Assembly: GCF_001422735.1 (NCBI RefSeq)
Contig: NZ_LMLZ01000023.1
Coordinates: forward strand, 70,586 to 134,585
From: Acidovorax sp. Leaf78
GTDB taxonomy: Bacteria > Pseudomonadota > Gammaproteobacteria > Burkholderiales > Burkholderiaceae_C
Direction of reading: 5' to 3'
DNA: 64,000 bases
A program made the translations under genes and the position numbers. Positions 1 through 7,177 of the stretch are shown here, piece after piece. The notes beneath the pieces were generated by a model that ran no database searches, was not told the DNA's origin, and saw only the letters and a program-made list of their open reading frames with translations. Positions within the stretch are counted from its first letter, which is position 1. Every line of letters begins with the position of its first letter.

Positions 1-1
1 C

Positions 2-1423
2 GTGTACGACACCTGGGGCCTTCCCACGTCCGTGGCCATCAACTGGTTTGCATCCACCGCAGGCATGGACGAAGCCAAGGTGCGCAGCCAGACCACATCG
101 CCGCTGGAATACCTGCGGCAGATCGATGTGCGTTTTGATCTGAACTTCGGCCCCGGCGAAACGCTGCAGTCGGTCACGTTCGACGGCGTGGCCGTAGTGC
201 CTGCTGCGCTGCCCGGCGGCACCCTGGTGGCCAACGCGCAGGGCGTGCTGTCGGGCACCTTCCCCATCCCGGCCAACGTGCCCGCGGGCACCAAGGCTGT
301 GGACTTCCGGGGCACGGGCGGCAGCGCCGCGTCTGCCCTGTTCACCGGCCAGGGCGAGCGCACCGACCGCGAGATGTCGCAAATCATCTACTTCCGCGTG
401 CAGCCCGTGGACCCGCTGGCGCAGACCTTCATGCTCGACGCACCCGTGCACAACACCGGGGTGGATCTGTGGTTTACGGCCAAGGGCACTACCGGTGCGC
501 TGGTGCAGGTGCGCGAAGCCGAGAACGGTTTCCCCACGGCGCGCATCCTTACCGAAACGCGCTTGCTCCCCGCTGCGATCAAGACGGACGGCACGCCCAC
601 ACGGGCGGAGTGGAGCCCGGTCGTGCTGCAGGCCCAGCGCGAATACGCCCTGGTGGTGCTGAGCGACGACGACACCACCGCGCTGAGCCTGGCGCAGCTG
701 GGCGGCTGGGACGCCAATGCGCTGCGCTGGGTCACCAGTCAGCCGTATCAAGTGGGCGTGATGCTTTCCAGCTCCAACGCGAGCACGTGGACCGCGCATC
801 AGGATCAAGACCTGACCTTTGCGCTGCTGGCCGCGAACTACAGCGAAGCCGAACGGGTGATCGACCTGGGCACCGTCAACGTAGTGGACGCCACCGACCT
901 GTGCGTGCAGGCCTACGCCCACCAGCCAAGCACCGCGGCCGCGTGCGTGTTCGACATTGCCGCCACCGGCATTGCCCACACGGTGCAGGCCGCCCCCGGC
1001 CAGGTGGTGGAGCTGCCCAGCCGCTACACCGGCCCGGTGAATGTGAAAGCCCGCCTGCGCGGCGATGCCAACTTTGCCGCAGTGCTGGAACCCGGCATGC
1101 AGCTGGTGGTGGGCTCGCTGCAGAATGAGGGCGACTACATCAGCCCGATGCTGGGTGCGGGCGGGGTGGCCGACGTGCGCGCCACGCTGGAAGCGTATCT
1201 GCCGGCCGGGACCTCGCTGCAAGTGCATGCCAAGGCCGACGCCCCCGGCGCCGCCTGGGTGGAGGTGCCCTACCTGTCATCCAGCGCGATGACGGCCGGC
1301 GTCATGGAGCTGACCTACCAGCTGCAGGACTTCGCGGCCGAGCGGTTGCGCCTGCGCGTCACAGTGCACGGCGGCTTCAACGCCCGCCCATGGGCCACGA
1401 ACTTGCGCGCGGTGGTGCTGTGA
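2..1423 (+). CDS. phage tail fibre-like structural protein (5' end outside window)
   Basis: The frame is open to the first bases of the window, so the true start probably lies to the left and the 473 visible residues are the C-terminal part. The protein is rich in Ala, Val, Thr and Asp, with many short predicted beta strands, no transmembrane segment and no signal peptide. The DPLAQTFML segment near residue 140 followed by long beta-rich stretches is like large structural proteins of tail fibres. It overlaps the next gene by one base (TGATG), so the two are translationally coupled. Position just before the sheath gene matches the fibre region of P2-like phages. The exact role (fibre or baseplate-attached protein) is inference from position and composition. 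Confidence 0.6.
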   Translation: MYDTWGLPTSVAINWFASTAGMDEAKVRSQTTSPLEYLRQIDVRFDLNFGPGETLQSVTFDGVAVVPAALPGGTLVANAQGVLSGTFPIPANVPAGTKAVDFRGTGGSAASALFTGQGERTDREMSQIIYFRVQPVDPLAQTFMLDAPVHNTGVDLWFTAKGTTGALVQVREAENGFPTARILTETRLLPAAIKTDGTPTRAEWSPVVLQAQREYALVVLSDDDTTALSLAQLGGWDANALRWVTSQPYQVGVMLSSSNASTWTAHQDQDLTFALLAANYSEAERVIDLGTVNVVDATDLCVQAYAHQPSTAAACVFDIAATGIAHTVQAAPGQVVELPSRYTGPVNVKARLRGDANFAAVLEPGMQLVVGSLQNEGDYISPMLGAGGVADVRATLEAYLPAGTSLQVHAKADAPGAAWVEVPYLSSSAMTAGVMELTYQLQDFAAERLRLRVTVHGGFNARPWATNLRAVVL

Positions 1424-1956
1424 TGACCGACGACCGTACCCCCGCGCTCGGGCTGCAGCTGCCGCACCCGCAAAACCTGCTGGAGCAGGACGTGCTGCGC
1501 CTGCGCGCTGCCTTTGCGGCGGTGGACAGTGCCTGTGACACGCTGGCCGCGCTGATCGAAGGCCGCGTGACAGACGCCGAACTGGCCGCCGCCGTGGCCG
1601 CGCTGCAGGGCAGCATCGGCAACCTGAACACCACCGTTTCCTTTCTGACCGCCAGCAAAGTGGGCGTGGTCAACGGCCAGACCGGGCCGGCCGTCACGCT
1701 CAAGCCCTCGCACCTGGGTCTGGGGCCTGCCAACGGCCCCAGCCTGCAGACCCTCACCCGCGACGGCCTGGGCCGCATCGCCACGCTGTCCACCACCGTG
1801 GGCGGCCAGGTGGCGCTGCAGACCCTGGCCTATGACGGCGACGGCCGGCTGGCCGGCGTCGCCACCGTCTATGACGGGCGCACCCGCACCGAAACCCTGA
1901 ACTACGCGGGCGGCGCGCTGTCGGGCCTGACCGCCGTGGAGGAAATCACCCCATGA
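1423..1956 (+). CDS. phage tail fibre-associated protein with YD-like repeat
   Basis: This 177-residue protein starts at the ATG that overlaps the stop of the upstream fibre gene by one base. Residues 20 to 85 are Ala- and Leu-rich and helical, possibly a coiled coil that trimerises. Residues 110 to 170 contain repeated D-G-x-G-R and YDGDGRLAG motifs spaced about 20 residues apart, resembling YD repeats of Rhs and fibre proteins. It ends by overlapping the next start (ATGA). I infer a fibre or spike component from the position and the repeat; no catalytic motif is visible. Confidence 0.6.
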   Translation: MTDDRTPALGLQLPHPQNLLEQDVLRLRAAFAAVDSACDTLAALIEGRVTDAELAAAVAALQGSIGNLNTTVSFLTASKVGVVNGQTGPAVTLKPSHLGLGPANGPSLQTLTRDGLGRIATLSTTVGGQVALQTLAYDGDGRLAGVATVYDGRTRTETLNYAGGALSGLTAVEEITP

Positions 1957-3068
1957 CAGACATTGCAGTCCTTTCCGAAACCATGCGCCAGGGCGAGGCC
2001 ACGCGCGCCGCCATGGGCGTGCAGCTGCGCAGCCGCCCGCTGTGGAGCGGAGCAGACCGCCTGGGCGGCGTGCCCGTGCGGTATGTGTCGCCTTATCGCC
2101 TGCGCGGCGTGAACTCGCCCGAACTGCTGTACGAGAACATCGTGCACAACGGGTCGGTGTATGTGGCCGAGGGTGGAAACGCCCAGAACGTTTACACGTC
2201 CCCCGACTTGAAGGCATGGACAGCCAGGCAGGTGGATTCGTCTTCTGGCCTGGTAGCCGGGAAGCTGGCGGCGGCCGGTTCGCTGTTGATGGCGGTCACC
2301 CAGTATTCGGGCTACTCCTACCTGCGCACATCCGTCGACAACGCGTTGACGTGGGTAATTCAGCAGTCCATTTCAAACGCTGACATTGTTTGCTCAGCTG
2401 GTGGCATTGGGTATGTGCTCAGCGGCTTTGGATACAAGGAATTCACGACGAACACAGCCGCGACCCCAGCGGGAACGGCGCGCGACTTTGGTGTGGCGCA
2501 GGTGTGGCGCAAGGTGCTGCACAACGGTGTGCGCTGGCTGGCGGTCAACGATGGCGGGACCATGGCGCTGTGGAGCGCCAATGGCCTGACCGGCTGGACG
2601 AATTCCGCAGGGCTGACTGCCGCTTTGACGAACCTGCCCAGCACAGGCTTGCGCAGAGCCTTCACGCTGGGCGGACGGTTCATCGTGGTGGCAATGTCTG
2701 AGGGCACGCTGTCTGCCCTTTACTCCGAGGACGCGAACGCCTGGACAGTGGGCATTGTGGGCGAGATGGAGCCGACCGGGCTGCGCGTCAGCGGTATAGG
2801 CGAGAGCGCCGCTGAACTGGGCGGCCTGCTTCACATCCCGGTAAAGCTGTCGGATGGCACCAGTTCATGGAATGCGTTGGTGGCCACGGACGGGATCAGG
2901 TTCAAATTCTTGCCCGCCTTCTGGCGCGGCGCAGAGTCACTGCCCAGCATCCGCACGCGGGTGGGCGGTGGCGGCCTGATCTTCAACGGGACGAACCAAG
3001 TGGGCATGCCCGCAGCCGCGCGTTTTGAATCCAATCCCGACGCACTGGAGGTGTACTTTGCCGTTTGA
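1953..3068 (+). CDS. phage tail protein, BNR/sialidase-like beta-propeller
   Basis: The 371-residue product overlaps the previous gene by four bases. Recurrent W-aromatic-Asp/Thr patterns (YTSPDLKAWT near 85, WSANGLTGWT near 205, YSEDANAWTVG near 255) are like the blade repeats of BNR/Asp-box propellers, as found in many phage fibre tips and host-adhesion proteins. There is no signal peptide. I infer that it forms a receptor-binding or decorating domain. From its C-terminal half onward the base composition starts to drift lower in GC than the tail genes downstream, consistent with a frequently exchanged adhesin. Confidence 0.55.
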   Translation: MTDIAVLSETMRQGEATRAAMGVQLRSRPLWSGADRLGGVPVRYVSPYRLRGVNSPELLYENIVHNGSVYVAEGGNAQNVYTSPDLKAWTARQVDSSSGLVAGKLAAAGSLLMAVTQYSGYSYLRTSVDNALTWVIQQSISNADIVCSAGGIGYVLSGFGYKEFTTNTAATPAGTARDFGVAQVWRKVLHNGVRWLAVNDGGTMALWSANGLTGWTNSAGLTAALTNLPSTGLRRAFTLGGRFIVVAMSEGTLSALYSEDANAWTVGIVGEMEPTGLRVSGIGESAAELGGLLHIPVKLSDGTSSWNALVATDGIRFKFLPAFWRGAESLPSIRTRVGGGGLIFNGTNQVGMPAAARFESNPDALEVYFAV

Positions 3069-3543
3069 GTTTGACCTGTACGGGTGGTTCGCCGGCGGCG
3101 TGGCCGCGGCCGGCCTGCGCACAGTGCCCGGCGCACCGCCTTCCCAATCGACCACCACCACCGAGGGCGAGCCACGCGCCAACTGGACCGGCTCTGCATG
3201 GGTGATGCGGCCCTACGTGGCCCCGCTGCCCGAGCCCGAAGCGCCGGCCGTGGCCGCCCCGCGCGTCGTGTCGGTGCTGAGGTTCCGGCGCCGGTTCACG
3301 CCCGAAGAAAAAGCCGCCATCGAGTGGGCCGCCGTGGACCGACCCGAGCAGCCCGAGGCGGCACGCATGCAGGCCGCCGCGCTGCGCGCCACGCTCGCCG
3401 ATCAAGCCGCTGCCCAGTTCATCGACCTTGAAGATTTGGCCACTGCACAAGGCGTGCAAGTTCTCGAATCGCTGGGCATCTTGGACCCTGGCCGCGCACT
3501 GCAGATTCTCTCGTCCCCTGTCAACCAATCAGAGCTGCCATAA
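3058..3543 (+). CDS. phage tail fibre assembly-like protein
   Basis: The start is chosen as TTG at 3058 because a GGAGG ribosome-binding site ends six bases before it and the gene then overlaps the upstream stop by 11 bases; the upstream ATG at 3025 has no such site. The 161-residue product has a Pro-rich linker around residues 60 to 80, then a basic RFRRRFTPEE segment, and a C-terminal helical part ending in a GRALQIL motif. Similar small proteins follow fibre genes in Mu- and P2-like phages of Burkholderiales. The assembly role is inferred from position only. Confidence 0.6.
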   Translation: MPFEFDLYGWFAGGVAAAGLRTVPGAPPSQSTTTTEGEPRANWTGSAWVMRPYVAPLPEPEAPAVAAPRVVSVLRFRRRFTPEEKAAIEWAAVDRPEQPEAARMQAAALRATLADQAAAQFIDLEDLATAQGVQVLESLGILDPGRALQILSSPVNQSELP

Positions 3544-3770
3544 CACTGCATGCTTTCCAGTCAACTCTAAAACTTGATGGCGGCCACATCTCTATTCGTA
3601 AGAGCGGTGTCGATGATCGACATACCGCAAAGTTTTACTGTCTTCGCGCGACATCGTGATTTATACCCACATGGCTGCTTATCGCGCGCCGTCGAGGCCG
3701 CGTAAGCAGATGCGGACGTCTTCTTGCCTGCAGTAAGACATCCGTACTTTTAGTTTTTGAAAGGTTGCCC
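3544..3770 (+). promoter_or_regulatory. AT-richer intergenic region before the Tat-signal cargo gene
   Basis: This 227-bp gap has no supported gene. It is lower in GC than the tail genes and contains a near-palindrome, TCGATGATCGA, around 3612-3622 inside a larger imperfect inverted repeat GCGGT...ACCGC. I expect a promoter for the following gene here, independent of the late tail operon, but no convincing -35/-10 pair was identified. Confidence 0.3.
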
Positions 3771-4445
3771 ATGTCAATTCGCCGTCGTCACGTTCTTCAG
3801 TCTGCAACGCTGCTGCCATTGATGGCCGCAGTTCCCGGTTTGGTTCAAGCCCAAAGCGCGAACCTAGCTGTGGGAGCGCACGCAATCATCTCTGCATCCT
3901 CACGGTACGTGGGCGCTCCGCAGAATCAGGCCTTCCCGCTAGGCTTGGAATATCTCCATACCAATGGTGCGCGAGGCGTGTTTTTTGACATCGTCCCAGA
4001 GGCAACCAACGGCGGCCACGTTGGTATCTGCTTTCACGCTGCACCAAACACTTCAGGCACTTGGCAAAACCTACACCAAGGCCCAAGCCCCAGCTCTCCT
4101 GTGGCCCAGTTGTTTTGGTTTCGAGGCGTCGGCGTAATCTTCCAAGATGACGGCCGGATTCAGTCTGAGCAATGGGTCGTCGGCGCAAACGGAAACTCCA
4201 CTGCTACAAACGTATCCACCATCGGCTACTTCCCGGCCAACACCATATTGCGCGTGGCGACCTCAATGGACAGTGCAACGCGCCAGATGCTTTTGATCGT
4301 CTACTCGGTGAACAGCTCCACGGGAGCTGCGGTAGCGGAATTGGGGCGTCTGACGCTGCAAGCTGAAGTGTTTACCAATCTCGCCGGCGTGTTTGTCATT
4401 GGCGGCGGCAGCGCTCAAGTGCAGCCCTACGCGCTCTACGCCTGA
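3771..4445 (+). CDS. Tat-signal secreted protein of prophage cargo (unknown function)
   Basis: The start ATG at 3771 has GAAAGG six bases upstream. The 224-residue product begins with a twin-arginine-like signal: MSIRRRHVLQS, then a hydrophobic stretch and an AQA-type cleavage site near residue 30. The mature part is beta-rich (jelly-roll-like spacing of Gly and aromatic residues) with no recognised active site. It sits between the tail fibre genes and sheath gene FI, the place where P2 carries its non-essential Z/fun cargo. GC is lower than flanking genes, and it has its own upstream gap and a terminator after it, so it is probably expressed in the lysogen. Function unknown; a secreted lysogenic-conversion factor or an unusual capsid/fibre decoration are both possible. 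Confidence 0.65.
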   Translation: MSIRRRHVLQSATLLPLMAAVPGLVQAQSANLAVGAHAIISASSRYVGAPQNQAFPLGLEYLHTNGARGVFFDIVPEATNGGHVGICFHAAPNTSGTWQNLHQGPSPSSPVAQLFWFRGVGVIFQDDGRIQSEQWVVGANGNSTATNVSTIGYFPANTILRVATSMDSATRQMLLIVYSVNSSTGAAVAELGRLTLQAEVFTNLAGVFVIGGGSAQVQPYALYA

Positions 4446-4482
4446 GAGCAAAGCACACGGCGCAGGCCGTACCAAGTCACAC

Positions 4483-4515
4483 AGCCCGCCCGGCGTCTTG
4501 CCCGGCGGGCTTTTT
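4483..4515 (+). terminator. Rho-independent terminator after the Tat-signal gene
   Basis: An 8-bp perfect stem, AGCCCGCC with GGCGGGCT, encloses a loop that can extend pairing by GGC/GCC, and is followed by TTTTT. It lies 38 bp past the cargo gene and isolates it from the sheath gene. Confidence 0.8.
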
Positions 4516-4614
4516 CATGTGCACGCGCAGCACACATGCCGTTCCGGTGGCCTTGCGCGAGGGAAGGAAAGACGATCTGCACATCCCCTTTTTCCATCCC
4601 CAACCGGAGAACCC

Positions 4615-5811
4615 ATGGCCACCATCGCCAACTTTCACCACGGCGTGCGCGTCACAGAAATCAATGACGGCGTGAACCCTATCCGCATCGTGTCCACCGC
4701 CGTGATTGGCCTGGTTGCCACGGCGTCAGACGCCGACCCGGCCGCCTTCCCCCTCGATACCCCGGTGCTCGTTACCAAGATCGACAACATCATTGGCAAG
4801 GCCGGCACGCTGGGCACGTTGGCGGCCTCGCTCAACGCCATCAAGGAACAGTCCCGCCCCGTGCTGGTCATCGTGCGCGTTGCGGACGGCGTGGGCACGG
4901 ATGCCGAAGAGAAGGCCGCAGACCAAGCCGTCAAGGTCATCGGCACCACCACAGCTGCCGGCAAAAAGACCGGCCTGCAGGCGCTGCTGTCGGCGCAGGC
5001 CGAGCTGGGCGTGAAGCCGCGCATCCTGGGCGCCCCGGGCCTGGATGGCCAGGCCGTTACGGATGGGCTGGTGGCCGTGGCCCAGAAGCTGCGCGCCATG
5101 GTGTACGCCGGCGCGCAGGGCGACACCCTGAGTGAAGCGCTGGCCTACCGCGACCACTTCGGCGCCCGCGAGCTGATGCTGATGTGGCCCAACTGGAAAG
5201 CGCTCAAGACCGGCGAAGGCGTGGTCGAAGTACCCGCCGCCGCCTACGCGATGGGCCTGCGCTCCCGCATCGACACCGAGCAGGGCTGGCACAAGTCCCT
5301 GTCGAACGTGCCCGTGAATGGCGTGCTGGGCCTGTCGAAAGATGTGTTCTGGGATCTGCAAAGCGCCGACACCGACGCGGGCGTGCTCAACGATGGCGGT
5401 ATCACCACGCTGATTCAGTCCACAGGGCACCGCTTCTGGGGCAATCGCACCACCGAAAAGAACGGCCTGTTCTTCTTTGAGACGGCCACGCGCACCGCGC
5501 AAATCCTGGCCGACACCATGGCCGAGGGCCACATGTGGGCGGTGGACAAGCCGCTGCACCCTTCGCTGGTGAAGGACATCCTCGAAGGCATCAACGCCAA
5601 GTTTCGGGAGCTCAAGTCGCTGGGCTACATCCTCGACGGCAAGGCCTGGTACGACGAAGACATCAACGAAACCGCCACCCTCAAAACCGGCAAGCTGACC
5701 ATTGACTACGACTTCACGCCCGTGCCGCCGCTGGAAGACCTCTCTTTCCGCCAGCGCATCACCGATCGCTACTTCGCCGACTTCGCCCTGCGCGTTGGCA
5801 CCGGCCAATAA
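4615..5811 (+). CDS. FI: contractile tail sheath protein (P2 FI family)
   Basis: The 398-residue product matches the P2 gpFI sheath family in length and layout: an N-terminal FHHGVRVTEI handle strand, a variable middle domain (about 90-210) and the conserved C-terminal region with FFFETATRT and the YDEDINETATL / FTPVPPLEDL segments near the end that form the sheath-sheath contact. ATG at 4615 is preceded by a CCGGAGA ribosome-binding site. It is followed 36 bp later by the tube gene, the standard order for P2-like contractile tails. The sheath contracts during DNA injection. Confidence 0.95.
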   Translation: MATIANFHHGVRVTEINDGVNPIRIVSTAVIGLVATASDADPAAFPLDTPVLVTKIDNIIGKAGTLGTLAASLNAIKEQSRPVLVIVRVADGVGTDAEEKAADQAVKVIGTTTAAGKKTGLQALLSAQAELGVKPRILGAPGLDGQAVTDGLVAVAQKLRAMVYAGAQGDTLSEALAYRDHFGARELMLMWPNWKALKTGEGVVEVPAAAYAMGLRSRIDTEQGWHKSLSNVPVNGVLGLSKDVFWDLQSADTDAGVLNDGGITTLIQSTGHRFWGNRTTEKNGLFFFETATRTAQILADTMAEGHMWAVDKPLHPSLVKDILEGINAKFRELKSLGYILDGKAWYDEDINETATLKTGKLTIDYDFTPVPPLEDLSFRQRITDRYFADFALRVGTGQ

Positions 5812-5847
5812 GCCCGGCCCACCCCCCCATCAACCGGAGAAACAAAC

Positions 5848-6357
5848 ATGGGCCTGCCCAGCAAACTCAAGAACTTTGTGCTGTTCAACGATGGCACCTC
5901 CCACGCTGGCGAAGTGCCAGAGGTCAACCTGCCCAAGCTCACGCGCAAGATGGAGGATTACCGCAGCGGCGGAATGAACGCCCCGGTGAAGCTCGACTAC
6001 GGCATGGAAGCGATGGAGATGGAATGGACCGCCGCCGGCTACATGAAAGAGCTGTTCACCCAGTGGGGCGCGCAGCGCCATGACGGCGTGCTGCTGCGCT
6101 TTGCGGGCGCGCTGCAGGCCGACGACAGCGAGGGCGTGGACAGCCTGGAAGTGGTGGTGCGCGGCCGCCATTCCGAGATCGACCCCGGCGCCGCCAAGGC
6201 CGGCGAAGGCACGGCTATCAAGATCAAAAGCGCCATCAGCTACTACAAGCTGACCATGAACGGCGAAACCCTGATCGAGATTGACGCCGTGAACATGGTG
6301 GAGATGGTCGGCGGCGTGGACCGCCTGGCCGAAGTCCGCCAGGCGCTGGGCCTCTGA
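5848..6357 (+). CDS. FII: tail tube protein (P2 FII family)
   Basis: The 169-residue protein has the P2 gpFII signature start (M-G-x-P-x-KLKNFVLFNDG), the KLTRKMEDYRSGGM segment and the C-terminal EIDAVNMVEMVGGVDRL region. Length is as usual for FII (about 170). It forms the inner tube around which the sheath assembles. ATG at 5848 follows a CCGGAGA site and lies directly downstream of the sheath gene. Confidence 0.95.
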   Translation: MGLPSKLKNFVLFNDGTSHAGEVPEVNLPKLTRKMEDYRSGGMNAPVKLDYGMEAMEMEWTAAGYMKELFTQWGAQRHDGVLLRFAGALQADDSEGVDSLEVVVRGRHSEIDPGAAKAGEGTAIKIKSAISYYKLTMNGETLIEIDAVNMVEMVGGVDRLAEVRQALGL

Positions 6358-6426
6358 CGCCCGGCCCATGACCACGCGGCCCCGCGCGGGCCGCGTCTCC
6401 CCTCCCCCCATTCCCGAGACTGAACC

Positions 6427-6777
6427 ATGACGAACCAAGCCCAACCCGCAGACACAAACAACACCGCCACCGACGTGGCCGACAAGGCCGACCCCAACAC
6501 CGTGACGCTCGACACGCCCGTGCGCCACGGCGACCAACTCATCACATCCGTAACGCTGCGCAAGCCAAGGGCCGGCGAGCTGCGCGGCATTGCGCTGACC
6601 GAGCTGCTGCAGCTCAAGGTAGAAGCCATTCAGGCGGTGGTACCCCGCATCAGCTCGCCCATGCTGCACAAACAGGACATGGCCAACATGGACCCAGCCG
6701 ACCTAGTGACGCTGGGGGGCGTGGTGATCAGTTTTTTGCTCACGAAGGAACAGAAAACGGACTTCCTGACCGCGTAG
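6427..6777 (+). CDS. E: tail assembly chaperone, zero-frame product (P2 E)
   Basis: The 116-residue protein belongs to the P2 gpE tail assembly family: VTLRKPRAGELRGI in the middle and DMANMDPADL plus a short C-terminal hydrophobic VVISFLL segment. It lies between tube and tape measure, where tail assembly chaperones bind the tape measure protein. Codons 102 to 104 (AGT TTT TTG) contain the slippery heptamer T-TTT-TTG at 6732-6738, which permits a -1 shift into the E' frame (see the E' entry). Confidence 0.9.
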   Translation: MTNQAQPADTNNTATDVADKADPNTVTLDTPVRHGDQLITSVTLRKPRAGELRGIALTELLQLKVEAIQAVVPRISSPMLHKQDMANMDPADLVTLGGVVISFLLTKEQKTDFLTA

Positions 6778-6902
6778 AGAACGCCATGGCCGACCTGGCC
6801 ATGGTCTTTCACTGGACGCCGGCCGACATGGCCGACTTCACCCTGCAAGAGCTGATGGAGTGGCGCGAGCGAGCCCGCGCCCGCCACGAGCCGCAGGACT
6901 GA
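6738..6902 (+). CDS. E' extension made by programmed -1 frameshift (GpE+E'-like)
   Basis: From G at 6738 the -1 frame is open for 54 codons to the TGA at 6900-6902. It contains the characteristic FHWTPADMADFTLQEL segment of the P2 GpE' family. In P2 the E+E' fusion is produced by a -1 slip on TTTTTTG, and the same heptamer is present here at 6732-6738. The fusion would be about 158 residues against 142 in P2. An internal ATG at 6786 could alternatively give a 38-residue stand-alone protein, which is how automatic annotation usually reports it. Confidence 0.8.
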   Translation, partial: AHEGTENGLPDRVENAMADLAMVFHWTPADMADFTLQELMEWRERARARHEPQD

Positions 6903-6937
6903 CACAACGCCTTCTTTTTCGTATGCAAGAATGATCC

Positions 6938-7135
6938 GTGCTCTTTACCGTCCTCGCCTATCTGCTGATCGCCGCGCTTGTTGTTGTCGGCCTGGGTGTA
7001 CTGCTGCTACCCGTGTACGTGTGGGTTCAGCACCGCGACGCGATGCGGGCGCCCCAGCGCGCATTACAGCTGGCCGAGTCCGACCTGCTTCTGGCCGAAA
7101 CCGAAGCCATGCTGGCGAGCCCTCCCGCCAGGTAG
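6938..7135 (+). CDS. small single-span membrane protein in tail operon
   Basis: A GTG at 6938 opens a 65-codon frame. Residues 3 to 28 are strongly hydrophobic (VLAYLLIAALVVVGLGVLLL core), followed by a charged helical tail rich in Ala, Leu and Glu. There is no strong ribosome-binding site, so the start is uncertain. It lies between E' and the tape measure gene, where most P2-like phages have no gene. Function unknown. Confidence 0.4.
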   Translation: MLFTVLAYLLIAALVVVGLGVLLLPVYVWVQHRDAMRAPQRALQLAESDLLLAETEAMLASPPAR

Positions 7136-7177
7136 TCACCCCCTCGATAAGCCCTAGCCACGCACCGGGGGTGCGAT

